Positions 1 to 9,230 are shown, counted from the stretch's first letter. The stretch is DNA of 64,000 nt from Fodinicurvata halophila (GCF_042651425.1 NZ_JBHSCW010000003.1:434001-498000); one strand, 5' to 3'. The notes: generated by a model not told the origin, from the letters alone. Numbers and translations are program-made.

Positions 1-1187
1 TTTCGGGGGAGCGTCTCTCGACCCAGGAGGGCTTCGGAAAGATCCTGGCCGACTTGGCTCGCAGCGAAACGGAACTGGCGGATCGTATCGTGACCACGTC
101 ACCGGACGTCACGGTCTCGACCAATCTGGGCGGCTGGGTGAATCGTCGCGGCATCTTTGATCGCCATGATCGCGAAGACATCTTCAAGGAAGAAAAGGTG
201 GTTTCCGCCCAGCGCTGGGCCATGTCTCCGCAGGGCCAGCATATAGAACTGGGAATCGCCGAGAACAATCTCTTCATCCTGTTGTCGGCCCTGGGGCTGA
301 GCCACAGCCTGTTCGGCAGTCGGCTGTTTCCCATAGGCACACTCTATGACCCCTTCATTCAGCGTGGTCTCGATTCCCTCAATTACGCCTGCTATCAGGA
401 CTCGCGCTTCATCATTGCCGGTACGCCTTCCGGGATCACGCTGGCGCCCGAGGGTGGTGCGCATCAATCCGTTTCCACGCCGCTGATCGGCATGGCCCAG
501 GATGGCCTGGCCTCCTTCGAACCCGCCTATGCCGATGAGCTGGCGGCCATCCTGCGCTGGTCCCTGGACTATCTGCAGCGCGATGGCGAGGAGACCACGG
601 CGGAGACGGTGGGTCGGAAGAGCTGGCTGCGCGATGAAACCGGGGGTTCGGTCTACCTGCGCCTGTCCACGCGCAGCCTTCAGCAGCCGGATCGCGAGAT
701 GACGCCCGAGCTGCACGAGAACATCATCCGCGGCGGCTATTGGCTGGAGCTGCCCGAAAAGAACAGTGAACTGGTGATTGCCTTCAGCGGTGCCGTGGCA
801 CCGGAGGCTCGTGCGGCGTGGGAGAGCCTGAAGGAAGAGGTGCCCGGTCTCGGATTGCTCTGCGTGACCTCTGCCGATCGACTCAACGCCGATTGGTTGG
901 CTGCGGAGCGGGCGCGCCAGCAAGGCCATTCTGATGCGCGTGCCCACGTCGAGGACCTCCTCGCGCCGCTGGCCAGCGATGCCGCTCTGGTCACCATACT
1001 GGACGGTCACCCGGCCACCCTGGGCTGGCTGGGTTCGGTGCGCGGCCACAGGGTGCAGGCCCTGGGTGTTGAGCATTTCGGCCAGTCGGGCGACATTGCC
1101 GACCTCTATCGATACTATGGGCTGGACGAGGACGCCTTGATCGATGCCTGCGCTGCGGCCTTGCTGTCCCGCCGGCGTGGCAGTTGA
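1..1187 (+). CDS. Transketolase-like / homodimeric pyruvate dehydrogenase E1 (AceE family), 3' part
   Basis: The open frame enters from the left edge, reading from base 3, and stops at 1187, so the N-terminus with most of the TPP-binding part lies outside the window. Visible family marks are the GIAENNLF segment (the conserved Glu that activates the TPP cofactor), the TPSGITLAPEGGAHQS stretch, and the C-terminal LGVEHFGQSGDIADLYRYYG, which matches the end of AceE-type E1 proteins. The family is thiamine-diphosphate dependent and acts on 2-oxo acids or ketose phosphates. Which substrate this copy uses cannot be decided without the N-terminus. The TTG at 54 is only an internal codon, not a start, because coding similarity continues upstream of it. 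tRNA-Leu follows about 90 bases downstream. Confidence 0.8.
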   Translation, partial: SGERLSTQEGFGKILADLARSETELADRIVTTSPDVTVSTNLGGWVNRRGIFDRHDREDIFKEEKVVSAQRWAMSPQGQHIELGIAENNLFILLSALGLSHSLFGSRLFPIGTLYDPFIQRGLDSLNYACYQDSRFIIAGTPSGITLAPEGGAHQSVSTPLIGMAQDGLASFEPAYADELAAILRWSLDYLQRDGEETTAETVGRKSWLRDETGGSVYLRLSTRSLQQPDREMTPELHENIIRGGYWLELPEKNSELVIAFSGAVAPEARAAWESLKEEVPGLGLLCVTSADRLNADWLAAERARQQGHSDARAHVEDLLAPLASDAALVTILDGHPATLGWLGSVRGHRVQALGVEHFGQSGDIADLYRYYGLDEDALIDACAAALLSRRRGS

Positions 1188-1207
1188 GTGCCTTTCTTCG
1201 GCTGTCC

Positions 1208-1237
1208 TTGTTCGCGGGAAAACAGATGTGCTATAGA
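1208..1237 (+). promoter_or_regulatory. Putative sigma-70 promoter for tRNA-Leu
   Basis: TTGTTC at 1208-1213 and TATAGA at 1232-1237 are separated by 18 bases and lie 42 bases before the tRNA. This is pattern matching only. Confidence 0.35.
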
Positions 1238-1279
1238 CCGCCGACCGCGGTGGGCGGACAGCCCGCCGGGTTTGGCCTG

Positions 1280-1364
1280 GCGGGCGTGGCGGAACTGGTA
1301 GACGCGCTGGTTTTAGGTACCAGTGGGGAAACCCGTGGGGGTTCAAATCCCTCCGCCCGCACCA
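1280..1364 (+). tRNA. tRNA-Leu (anticodon TAG)
   Basis: The 7-bp acceptor stem GCGGGCG (1280-1286) pairs with CGCCCGC (1354-1360), followed by encoded ACCA. The anticodon stem CTGGT/ACCAG closes a TTTAGGT loop, giving anticodon TAG. The 85-nt length with a long variable arm fits a class II leucine tRNA. It sits between the E1-type gene and tig. Confidence 0.96.
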
Positions 1365-1413
1365 ACCTGTTGGGTCAGACTTCCATCCAATTCATCAAGA
1401 GGCCTCTTTTTTC

Positions 1414-3099
1414 ATGCAGGTAACCGAGACAAGCGCCGACGGCCTGAAACGGGAATACAAGGTTGTCCTGAGCGCCGCCGATATAGAAGAAAAGGTTCAG
1501 GCTCGCCTGGAGCAGCTGAAGGACGAAGTGAAGCTGCCGGGTTTCCGTCCGGGAAAGGTGCCGGAAAGTCTCCTGCGCAAGCGCTATGGTCAGTCCGTGA
1601 TGGGCGAAGTGCTCGAGAAGGCAGTCAATGACTCCTCGCAGCAGGCGCTGACAGAGCGCAACCTGCGTCCGGCCACGCAGCCGCAGATCGAGATCACCTC
1701 CTACGACGAGGGACAGGACCTGGAGTACAGCATCAAGCTGGAGCTCATGCCCGAGATCGAGCCGGCCGATTTCTCGAAGATCTCCCTGGAACGGCTCAAG
1801 GTCGAGGTTCCCGAGGACGAGATCGAGGAAGCGCTGGGCCGACTTGCCGAACAGCAGAAGGCGACCGCACCTCTCGAGGAGGACCGTCCAGCCCAGTCAG
1901 GCGACGTCCTGGTGATCGACTTCAAGGGGTCCGTGAATGGAGAAACCCTACCGGGCATGGAGACCGAAGACCACCATCTGGAACTCGGAAGCAACGCCTT
2001 CATCGGCGACTTCGAAGACCAGTTGATCGGCAAGAACAAGGGCGATGACGCCGAGGTCAAGGTGACCTTTCCGGAAGCATACGGAAACGAGGCGCTGGCT
2101 GGCCAGGAGGCCGTGTTCCAGGTCAAGATCAAGGACATACTCCAGGCATCGCCGGCCAAGATCGACGATGAACTGGCCAAGAGCTACGGCGCGGAGAACC
2201 TGGATGATCTCAAGGCCAAGCTGCGCGAGCACCTGGGCGGGGAATACCATTCTCTCTCGCGCACGCTGGTAAAGCGCCAGTTGCTCGACGAACTCGCCGA
2301 GCGGCACGATTTCGAGGTCCCCGAGGGCCTGGTCGAAATGGAGTTCGAGGCCATCTGGAACCGGCTGCAGCAGGACAAGGAAGCCGGGAACCTGGATCCC
2401 GAGGATGCCGAGAAGGACGAGGAAACCCTCAAGGGCGAATACCGCGCGATCGCGGAGCGCCGTGTCCGACTGGGGCTGCTGCTGTCCGAGGTCGGCCGGA
2501 TAAACGAGATCGACGTGGCCCAGGAGGAACTGCAACAGGCCTTGATTCAGGAAGCGCAGCGCTATCCTGGGCGTGAGCAGGAAGTCTTTGAGTACTATCA
2601 GAAGAATCCGCAATCCATCGCCAACCTGCGCGGCCCGCTGCTCGAAGAGAAGGTCGTCGACCATATCCTCGAACAGGCCGAGGTTGCCGAGCGCGAGGTG
2701 ACCCCGGAGCAGCTGCGCGAGGAATTCGACAATCAGGATTCGCCCGAGAAGACCGAGAAGTCCAAGGCCACAAAATCCAAGGGCGGCGCGTCTTCGGACA
2801 ATAAGGAAGCGGCCTCGGAGGACAGCAAGAAGTCATCTTCTTCAAAGGCCAAGTCCACCGCGAAGAAGGGCGACTCCGAGGAGGGCGCCACGGCGGGTGC
2901 GGATACCGGCAAGACCGCGTCGTCCAGCAAGAAGGCGAGTGGTTCGAAGGCGTCGAGCTCCAAGGCTTCGGGTGAGGGCGGCAAGTCGGCTGGTTCCAAG
3001 TCCACGGCTTCCAAGTCATCGACTTCCAAGTCCACGACAGCCAAGTCTTCGAGTTCGAAGTCGACATCAACGAAAAAGACAGCTTCGAAAGACGCTTGA
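1414..3099 (+). CDS. tig: Trigger factor with extended Lys/Ser/Ala-rich C-terminal tail
   Basis: Ribosome-associated chaperone and peptidyl-prolyl isomerase that shields nascent chains at the exit tunnel. The N-terminal ribosome-binding domain carries GFRPGKVP near residue 45 (family signature GFRxGKxP). It is followed by the FKBP-type PPIase domain (about residues 150-240, with the VLVIDFKGSVNGE segment) and the helical C-terminal domain. The core ends near residue 440, the usual family length. About 120 further residues are almost only Lys, Ser, Ala, Thr and Gly with recurring SKS/SKAS units. That tail is unusual in length and composition. The ATG at 1414 begins the typical MQVTETS N-terminus. 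The neighbours clpP, clpX and lon make this a protein-quality-control cluster. Confidence 0.97.
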   Translation: MQVTETSADGLKREYKVVLSAADIEEKVQARLEQLKDEVKLPGFRPGKVPESLLRKRYGQSVMGEVLEKAVNDSSQQALTERNLRPATQPQIEITSYDEGQDLEYSIKLELMPEIEPADFSKISLERLKVEVPEDEIEEALGRLAEQQKATAPLEEDRPAQSGDVLVIDFKGSVNGETLPGMETEDHHLELGSNAFIGDFEDQLIGKNKGDDAEVKVTFPEAYGNEALAGQEAVFQVKIKDILQASPAKIDDELAKSYGAENLDDLKAKLREHLGGEYHSLSRTLVKRQLLDELAERHDFEVPEGLVEMEFEAIWNRLQQDKEAGNLDPEDAEKDEETLKGEYRAIAERRVRLGLLLSEVGRINEIDVAQEELQQALIQEAQRYPGREQEVFEYYQKNPQSIANLRGPLLEEKVVDHILEQAEVAEREVTPEQLREEFDNQDSPEKTEKSKATKSKGGASSDNKEAASEDSKKSSSSKAKSTAKKGDSEEGATAGADTGKTASSSKKASGSKASSSKASGEGGKSAGSKSTASKSSTSKSTTAKSSSSKSTSTKKTASKDA

Positions 3100-3121
3100 A
3101 GCGCTTGAAATAGCGGACGCA

Positions 3122-3170
3122 AAAGGGGAGGCTGCACCCATCTCTGCGGTGCGGCCTCCCTTTGTTGTTC
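3122..3170 (+). terminator. Rho-independent terminator after tig
   Basis: Arms 3126-3138 (GGGAGGCTGCACC) and 3148-3160 (GGTGCGGCCTCCC) pair with one mismatch around a 9-base loop, followed by TTTGTTGTT. It separates tig from clpP. Confidence 0.75.
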
Positions 3171-3220
3171 GCAGAGCAGATACCCTGATTGATGAACGTT
3201 GACCGGAAGGTGCTGTAGCG

Positions 3221-3886
3221 ATGAGCGATCCTCAGGACATTTACATGAATACGCTTGTTCCCATGGTTGTCGAGCAGACGAACCGCGGAGAACGCGCCTT
3301 CGATATCTATTCCCGACTGCTGAAAGAGCGGATCATCTTCGTGACCGGGCCGATCAATGATGCCGTGTCCACGCTGGTTTGCGCGCAGCTGCTTTTCCTT
3401 GAATCCGAGAATCCGACCAAGGACATCGCGATCTATATCAATTCGCCGGGCGGTGTCGTGTCCTCCGGATTCGCAATGTACGACACGATGCAGTACATCC
3501 GACCCGACATCTCGACCGTCTGTGTCGGCCAGGCAGCGTCTGCGGGATCCCTGCTGCTGATCGCCGGGGCGCCGGGCAAGCGTTATGCGCTGCCCAACTC
3601 GAAGATCATGATTCACCAGCCTTCCGGCGGTTTCCAGGGGCAGGCGACGGACATCGAGATTCACGCCAAGGAGATTCTGGCGGTTCGCGCGCGTCTCAAC
3701 GAGATCTACGCGCATCACACGGGCCAGCCCCTGGAAACGGTGGAGCAGGCGATGGAGCGCGATCGTTTCATGGCGCCGGAGGAAGCCAAGGCGTTCGGCA
3801 TCATTGACGATGTGGTCACGCAGCGCGAAGTGCCGCAGGAAGCGGCCAGCGAGAAATCGGGTGAAGAGAAATCCGACGAAACCTGA
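3221..3886 (+). CDS. clpP: ATP-dependent Clp protease proteolytic subunit
   Basis: Serine peptidase subunit that forms the two-ring 14-mer of ClpXP/ClpAP in the cytosol. The catalytic triad is Ser107 (in GQAASAGS), His132 (in IMIHQP) and Asp181 (in ERDRFM). The oxyanion-loop motif SPGG is at 75-78. At 221 residues it is slightly longer than E. coli ClpP because of an acidic hydrophilic tail after about residue 200. The ATG at 3221 gives the standard N-terminus and the core fold starts at PMVVEQTNRGERAFDI. clpX follows 175 bases downstream with its own leader, so the two may be separately promoted. Confidence 0.98.
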   Translation: MSDPQDIYMNTLVPMVVEQTNRGERAFDIYSRLLKERIIFVTGPINDAVSTLVCAQLLFLESENPTKDIAIYINSPGGVVSSGFAMYDTMQYIRPDISTVCVGQAASAGSLLLIAGAPGKRYALPNSKIMIHQPSGGFQGQATDIEIHAKEILAVRARLNEIYAHHTGQPLETVEQAMERDRFMAPEEAKAFGIIDDVVTQREVPQEAASEKSGEEKSDET

Positions 3887-4061
3887 TGTCAGTTTCGCTC
3901 TTCACAAGCCGGATTCAGAAACCACGTTAATTGTTTGGATAGACGGATAGGCCTATGCTTGGATCAAAAGGGGTGCGCCGGCTTCGCTTTTTTTGACGTT
4001 GTGTGCCAGGCGCGCGTCTGTCTAACATGATTGAGTTGAAGAGAGACGCAAAACGGTTGAT

Positions 4062-5327
4062 ATGAGTAAATCCAGCGGCACAGATTCCAAGAATACCCTC
4101 TACTGCTCCTTCTGCGGAAAGAGCCAGCATGAGGTGCGAAAACTCATCGCGGGACCTACGGTCTTCATCTGCGACGAGTGTGTCGAGTTGTGCATGGACA
4201 TTATCCGTGAGGAACACAAGTCGACGCTGGTCAAGTCGCGGGATGGCGTGCCGACGCCGGGAGATATCTCGGAGGTGCTCGATGATTATGTGATCGGGCA
4301 GGACCACGCGAAGCGCGTTCTTTCCGTCGCAGTCCACAATCACTACAAGCGTCTGGCGCACAGCCAGAAAAGTGGTGATGTGGAGCTGACCAAGTCCAAC
4401 ATCATGCTGATCGGGCCGACGGGCTGCGGCAAGACGCTGCTGGCCCAGACGCTGGCGCGCATCCTGGACGTGCCCTTCACCATGGCGGATGCCACCACGC
4501 TGACGGAGGCCGGTTATGTCGGCGAGGATGTCGAGAACATCATCCTGAAGCTGCTGCAGGCGTCCGACTACAACGTGGAACGGGCCCAGCGCGGCATCGT
4601 CTACATCGACGAGGTCGACAAGATCAGCCGCAAATCCGACAATCCCTCGATCACGCGGGATGTCTCTGGCGAAGGTGTGCAGCAGGCCCTGCTGAAGATC
4701 ATGGAGGGAACGGTCGCCTCCGTGCCGCCTCAGGGTGGACGCAAGCATCCGCAGCAGGAGTTCCTGCAGGTGGACACGACCAACATCCTGTTCATCTGCG
4801 GCGGTGCGTTCGCTGGCCTGGAGAAGATCATCAGCGAGCGGGGGCGTGGTTCGGCCATGGGCTTCGGGGCCGATGTAAAGGCGCCGGACGAGCGGTCGAC
4901 CGGGGCTATTCTGCATGACGTTGAGCCGGAAGACCTCTTGAAATTCGGCCTCATCCCCGAGTTTGTCGGCCGCCTGCCGGTTGTCGCAACGCTCGAGGAC
5001 CTGGGCGAGGACGCCCTGATCGACATCCTGACCAAGCCGAAGAATGCCCTGGTCAAGCAGTATCAGCGCCTGTTCGACATGGAGGATGTCAGTCTCCAGT
5101 TCACCGAAGATGCCCTGAGGGGCATCGCGGACAAGGCCATCAAGCGAAAGACCGGCGCACGTGGGCTGCGCTCGATCATGGAGGGCATCCTTCTGGACCC
5201 CATGTACGACCTGCCTGGACTTGAGGATGTCGAGGAGATCGTCATCAATCGTGAAGTGGTCGATGGACGCGGCAAGCCGTTGTACATCTATGCGGATCGT
5301 CGCGAGGATGTCGGTTCGAGCGCATAA
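4062..5327 (+). CDS. clpX: ATP-dependent Clp protease ATP-binding subunit ClpX
   Basis: AAA+ unfoldase that delivers substrates to ClpP. The N-terminal zinc-binding domain has Cys15, Cys18, Cys37 and Cys40. Walker A GPTGCGKT is at about 118-125, and Walker B is in VYIDEVDKI. The GFGAD pore-loop region and the sensor motifs in the C-terminal small domain (KTGARGLRSI) are present. The 421-residue length is normal for the family. In alphaproteobacteria ClpXP degrades cell-cycle and stress regulators. It lies between clpP and lon on the same strand. Confidence 0.98.
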   Translation: MSKSSGTDSKNTLYCSFCGKSQHEVRKLIAGPTVFICDECVELCMDIIREEHKSTLVKSRDGVPTPGDISEVLDDYVIGQDHAKRVLSVAVHNHYKRLAHSQKSGDVELTKSNIMLIGPTGCGKTLLAQTLARILDVPFTMADATTLTEAGYVGEDVENIILKLLQASDYNVERAQRGIVYIDEVDKISRKSDNPSITRDVSGEGVQQALLKIMEGTVASVPPQGGRKHPQQEFLQVDTTNILFICGGAFAGLEKIISERGRGSAMGFGADVKAPDERSTGAILHDVEPEDLLKFGLIPEFVGRLPVVATLEDLGEDALIDILTKPKNALVKQYQRLFDMEDVSLQFTEDALRGIADKAIKRKTGARGLRSIMEGILLDPMYDLPGLEDVEEIVINREVVDGRGKPLYIYADRREDVGSSA

Positions 5328-5364
5328 CAGGGGTGACCTGTTTCTACGGCGGTTTTTTCAAGGC

Positions 5365-5392
5365 CTTGAACTTGTCTTCTCTCGGCCAATCT
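5365..5392 (+). promoter_or_regulatory. Candidate heat-shock (sigma-32-like) promoter upstream of lon
   Basis: CTTGAA at 5365-5370 is followed 14 bases later by GCCAATCT at 5385-5392, which resembles the sigma-32 pattern CTTGAA-N13-15-CCCATnT. It lies about 80 bases before the lon start. lon is a classical heat-shock gene, so the position makes sense, but the -10 half is imperfect. Confidence 0.3.
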
Positions 5393-5470
5393 GTGGTTCA
5401 AAGTGAAACCACCATTATGGCCGTGCTATCAGGCCGCTTGCGGCTGGTGGCACGGAGCTGAAGAGGTAAA

Positions 5471-7879
5471 ATGCTCGACTTATCCAAAGGCAATGTCTTT
5501 CCGGTCCTGCCCCTGAGAGACATCGTGGTTTTCCCACACATGATCGTGCCGCTCTTTGTAGGGCGCGACAAATCCGTTCGTGCACTTGAAGACGTGACGA
5601 AGGACGACAAACAGATCCTGCTTGTCACCCAGAAGAATGCGTCCCAGGACGATCCCACTCCATCCGATATCTATGCGACGGGGACGATCGGGACCGTTCT
5701 GCAATTGCTGAAACTGCCCGATGGGACTGTGAAGGTTCTCGTCGAAGGTGGCCAGCGCGCCAAGATCTCGCATTTCACGGAGAACGCGGATTTCTTCGAA
5801 GCCGCCGCCGATCCCATCGAGGAAGACGGCGAGAAGGACAAGGAGAGCGAGGCCCTCTCCCGCACGGTGGTCAGCCAGTTCGAGCAGTATATCAAGCTCA
5901 ACAAGAAGATTCCGCCGGAAGTCCTCGTGTCCGTGAATCAGATCGAGGAACCCAGCAAGCTGGCCGATACGATCGCCTCGCATCTGTCCTTGAAGATTCC
6001 GGACAAGCAGGAACTGCTCGAGACTCCGGGCATCAGCGACCGGCTGGAAAAGGTCTATGCTTTCATGGAAAGCGAGATCGGCGTCCTGCAGGTGGAAAAG
6101 CGCATCCGCAACCGGGTCAAGCGTCAGATGGAGAAGACGCAGCGCGAGTACTACCTGAATGAGCAGATGAAGGCCATTCAGAAGGAGCTTGGCGAAGGCG
6201 AGGACGGCCGTGACGAGATGGCCGAGCTCGAGGAGAAGATCCGCAAGACCAAGCTCAGCAAGGAAGCGCGCGAGAAGTGCCAGGCGGAATTGAAGAAGCT
6301 CAAGAACATGAGCCCCATGTCCGCGGAAGCCACGGTGGTGCGCAACTATCTGGACTGGATGGTGTCCATTCCCTGGAAGAAGCCGACCCGGGCGAAGATC
6401 GACCTGGATCGCGCTCAGGAGATCCTGGATCGCGACCACTATGCCCTGGACAAGGTCAAGGAGCGCATCCTGGAGTACCTGGCCGTCCAGCAGCGCATGA
6501 AGAAGGTCAAGGGACCGATTCTCTGCCTGGTCGGTCCTCCGGGTGTCGGCAAGACCTCGCTCGGCAAGTCCGTGGCCACCTCGACCCGGCGCAATTTCGT
6601 GCGCATGAGCCTGGGTGGCGTGCGTGACGAAGCGGAAATTCGCGGTCACCGTCGGACCTATATCGGGTCCATGCCCGGCAAGATCATCCAGGGCATGAAG
6701 AAGGCCAAGTCCTCCAATCCGCTGTTCCTCCTGGACGAGGTGGACAAGCTGGGCGCCGACTGGAGGGGTGATCCTTCGTCCGCCTTGCTGGAGGTTCTGG
6801 ATCCGGAGCAGAACAACTCCTTCAACGACCACTATCTCGAGGTCGATTACGATCTGTCGGACGTCATGTTCCTGACGACGGCCAATACGCTGCGCATGCC
6901 GCAGCCCCTGCTGGACCGCATGGAGGTTATCCGCATTCCCGGGTATACCGAAGACGAGAAACTCGAGATCAGCCGGCGGCATCTGTTGCCGAAGCAGTTC
7001 GAGGTTCATGGAATCAAGGAAGGCGAGTGGAGTATTACGGACGACGCCCTGCGCAGTCTGATCCGCCACTACACCCGTGAGGCCGGTGTCCGGAACCTGG
7101 AACGCGAACTGGCTGGCTTGTTGCGCAAGGCGGTCAAGGAAGTCGCCATGACCGACAAGAAGGTCATCGAGGTGACGACCGACAACCTTGGTGACTATGC
7201 CGGCGTGCGGCGCTATCGCTATGGTGCGGCAGACGAAGAAGACCAGGTGGGTGTCGCCACTGGCCTGGCTTGGACGGAAGTCGGCGGTGAATTGCTGAAT
7301 ATCGAGGCGGTCACCGTGCGCGGCAAGGGCAAGGTGGTGTCCACCGGAACGCTCGGTGACGTCATGAAGGAATCCATCCAGGCGTCCGAATCCTATGTGA
7401 AGAGCCGTGCCGCGGAGTTTGGCATCAAGCCGACGATCTTCGAAAAGAAGGATATCCACGTCCACGTGCCGGAAGGTGCAACGCCCAAGGATGGACCTTC
7501 GGCCGGCGTGGCCATGGTCACGGCGATTGTCTCTATGCTCTCGGGCGTGCCCGTCCGTCATGACGTTGCTATGACGGGTGAGGTGACACTGCGTGGGCAC
7601 GTGCTGCCCATCGGCGGCTTGAAGGAGAAGCTTCTGGCGGCCCTGCGCGGCAACATCAAGACGGTCCTGATCCCTCAGGAGAACGAGAAGGACCTTGCCG
7701 ATGTTCCGGACAACGTGAAGCGGGACCTGACCATCATCTCCTGCAAGACGGTGGACGAGATTCTCGAGCATGCCATGGCCGGCAAGCTGACCCCGATCGA
7801 ATGGGTCGACTCGGACGACGTCGATCCCGTGGCACACAAGGCCACCGAGGAAGGGTTAGGAGACCAGCTGACACACTAA
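5471..7879 (+). CDS. lon: ATP-dependent protease La (Lon)
   Basis: Cytosolic homohexameric AAA+ serine protease that removes misfolded and short-lived regulatory proteins. Domain order is as expected: LON substrate-binding domain (about 10-200, starting FPVLPLRDIVVFPHMIVPLF), coiled-coil linker, AAA+ module with Walker A GPPGVGKT at 355-362 and Walker B FLLDEVDK, then the peptidase domain with Ser677 (in DGPSAGVAM) and Lys720 (in GGLKEKL). The 802-residue length is typical. The ATG at 5471 follows GAGGTAAA, a plausible ribosome-binding site. It is third in the clpP-clpX-lon array and is closed by a strong terminator. Confidence 0.98.
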   Translation: MLDLSKGNVFPVLPLRDIVVFPHMIVPLFVGRDKSVRALEDVTKDDKQILLVTQKNASQDDPTPSDIYATGTIGTVLQLLKLPDGTVKVLVEGGQRAKISHFTENADFFEAAADPIEEDGEKDKESEALSRTVVSQFEQYIKLNKKIPPEVLVSVNQIEEPSKLADTIASHLSLKIPDKQELLETPGISDRLEKVYAFMESEIGVLQVEKRIRNRVKRQMEKTQREYYLNEQMKAIQKELGEGEDGRDEMAELEEKIRKTKLSKEAREKCQAELKKLKNMSPMSAEATVVRNYLDWMVSIPWKKPTRAKIDLDRAQEILDRDHYALDKVKERILEYLAVQQRMKKVKGPILCLVGPPGVGKTSLGKSVATSTRRNFVRMSLGGVRDEAEIRGHRRTYIGSMPGKIIQGMKKAKSSNPLFLLDEVDKLGADWRGDPSSALLEVLDPEQNNSFNDHYLEVDYDLSDVMFLTTANTLRMPQPLLDRMEVIRIPGYTEDEKLEISRRHLLPKQFEVHGIKEGEWSITDDALRSLIRHYTREAGVRNLERELAGLLRKAVKEVAMTDKKVIEVTTDNLGDYAGVRRYRYGAADEEDQVGVATGLAWTEVGGELLNIEAVTVRGKGKVVSTGTLGDVMKESIQASESYVKSRAAEFGIKPTIFEKKDIHVHVPEGATPKDGPSAGVAMVTAIVSMLSGVPVRHDVAMTGEVTLRGHVLPIGGLKEKLLAALRGNIKTVLIPQENEKDLADVPDNVKRDLTIISCKTVDEILEHAMAGKLTPIEWVDSDDVDPVAHKATEEGLGDQLTH

Positions 7880-7937
7880 ACTGCACATTGCAGCATAAAG
7901 TTGCATAAAATCTGCTGAAAGCTTTAAAAGTATCTGG

Positions 7938-7974
7938 ACGGAGCGTGTCATATCGAGGCACGCTCCGTTTTTTT
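7938..7974 (+). terminator. Terminator after lon
   Basis: Perfect 10-bp stem ACGGAGCGTG (7938-7947) and CACGCTCCGT (7959-7968), followed by a run of seven T. Confidence 0.92.
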
Positions 7975-8097
7975 CGCGTCAAAACCGGCGGCAACTGCGG
8001 CTTTCCACATTGACGTGGCGTATTGGCGCTGTTTAGAGTGCCAAACTACCTAAGCGACATTACCTTAGGATTTCACAGATCACCGAAGGGGGGTTAA

Positions 8098-8370
8098 GTG
8101 AACAAGAACGATCTCGTGGCTTCCGTAGCCGACAACACCGGCCTGTCGAAAGCCGACAGCGCCAAGGCTATCGACGCCGTATTTGATTCCATTACGGCTG
8201 CCCTCAAGAAAGGGGACGAAATCCGCCTGGTCGGTTTCGGCACTTTCATGGTGGCACACCGCGCAGCTTCTGAGGGACGTAACCCGCGCACCGGCGAGAA
8301 GATCAAGATCGCCGCGTCCAAACAGCCGAAGTTCAAGGCTGGCAAGGGCCTGAAAGACGCTGTCAACTGA
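8098..8370 (+). CDS. hup: DNA-binding protein HU
   Basis: Small histone-like protein that bends and compacts DNA as a dimer. The 90 residues show the full HU fold: N-terminal helices (MNKNDLVASVADNTGLSK), the GFGTF motif at about 48-52, and the DNA-binding arm with GRNPRTGE. The start is GTG at 8098 preceded by a strong GGGGGG, 4-9 bases upstream. Monocistronic, with its own terminator. The lon-hup order is common in Proteobacteria. Confidence 0.97.
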   Translation: MNKNDLVASVADNTGLSKADSAKAIDAVFDSITAALKKGDEIRLVGFGTFMVAHRAASEGRNPRTGEKIKIAASKQPKFKAGKGLKDAVN

Positions 8371-8392
8371 TACAACCGTATCATGATCCAGG

Positions 8393-8436
8393 AAAAACCG
8401 GTTATTCGGGAACTTCACCTGAATAACCGGTTTTTT
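8393..8436 (+). terminator. Terminator after hup
   Basis: Long near-perfect hairpin 8393-8410 / 8419-8436 (core ACCGGTTATTC / GAATAACCGGT) with an A-tract before it and six T after it, so it could act in both directions. Confidence 0.93.
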
Positions 8437-8514
8437 CTTGAGACTTCGGCCTTGAAAGGCCACAAAAGAGTATACGGGCCGCTGCGGGGAACAGTTGCCC
8501 ATTTCTTTTGGAGC

Positions 8515-8590
8515 GGGCGGTTAGCTCAGTTGGTAGAGCGCCACGTTTACACCGTGGATGCCGGCGGTTCGAGTCCGTCACCGCCCACCA
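8515..8590 (+). tRNA. tRNA-Val (anticodon TAC)
   Basis: Acceptor GGGCGGT (8515-8521) pairs with ACCGCCC (8580-8586), then ACCA. Anticodon stem CCACG/CGTGG closes a TTTACAC loop, anticodon TAC. The T-loop GTTCGAGTC is present. Confidence 0.96.
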
Positions 8591-8612
8591 TCATCAAACC
8601 TTCTACGCAGGC

Positions 8613-9230
8613 TCAGGGGCGCTGCATACTGAAGGTTTCCTCGATCACCGCATAATCCATGTAGCCGAGTCGCGAGATCGGCTTGGCATCCGTGATCTTC
8701 ACGAGCCCATTCGCGTCCACCAGGTGGTCGGCGATGTGTATGCCGACAACCTGACCGAAGACGACGAAGTTGCCTTCGTCCTCCGAGTCGGAGGGCAGTT
8801 CCAGGGTCTGGAGGTAACGGCATTCGAGGCTGACCGGCGAGCGCTTGACGCGCGGCGGAGCTACGAGTTCGCTTGCTTCCATCTCGAGACCCGCGAATTC
8901 CGGCTCGCTTTCTGTCGGCCCGAGCGCGGCGGAGGTTCGGTTCATCTCCTCTCTCAGGTCCCATGTGGCCAGGTTGGTCACGAATTCTCCGCTGCGTTCG
9001 GCATTGTCCTGGCTATCCTTGATGCCGCTTTCGCGGGACTGCCCGTTCGGCGCAAAGAAAACGATGGGCGGTGCGGAGGAAACGGCATTGAAGAAGCTGT
9101 AGGGGGCCAGGTTGATGCCCCCCGTGCTGTTGATGGTGGAGATCCAGCCTATGGGCCGGGGCGCGACGATCGCCTTGAAGGGATTGTGGGGCAAACCCGC
9201 TTCCTTGTGATGACCGACCTTGTAGAACAT
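8613..9230 (-). CDS. Flavin reductase-like, FMN-binding protein
   Basis: The 205-residue product has the flavin-reductase-like (split barrel) layout: PRPIGWISTINSTGGINLAPYSFFN near the N-terminus is the family's flavin-contacting segment. It is followed by PPIVFFAPNG, a central FVTNLAT, and SPVSLECRY. The family binds FMN and uses NAD(P)H. Many members of this subgroup (DIM6/NTAB type) have no assigned substrate. I chose ATG 9230 because AGGAAAG lies just upstream on the minus strand and the conserved fold begins there. An in-frame ATG at 9302 would add 24 residues with no family similarity. It is convergent with tRNA-Val and divergent from the AEC transporter. Confidence 0.85.
   Translation of the reverse strand: MFYKVGHHKEAGLPHNPFKAIVAPRPIGWISTINSTGGINLAPYSFFNAVSSAPPIVFFAPNGQSRESGIKDSQDNAERSGEFVTNLATWDLREEMNRTSAALGPTESEPEFAGLEMEASELVAPPRVKRSPVSLECRYLQTLELPSDSEDEGNFVVFGQVVGIHIADHLVDANGLVKITDAKPISRLGYMDYAVIEETFSMQRP

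Noticed and set aside
99..1346. 415-codon minus-strand frame
   Set aside because: Antisense to the AceE-type gene and runs into tRNA-Leu.
2730..3099. Tandem-repeat array or CRISPR-like element in the tig 3' end
   Set aside because: The repetition is at codon/amino-acid level (Lys, Ser, Ala) within an open frame, with irregular unit lengths and no spacers.
5480..7837. 785-codon minus-strand frame
   Set aside because: Exact antisense shadow of lon, with no family features.
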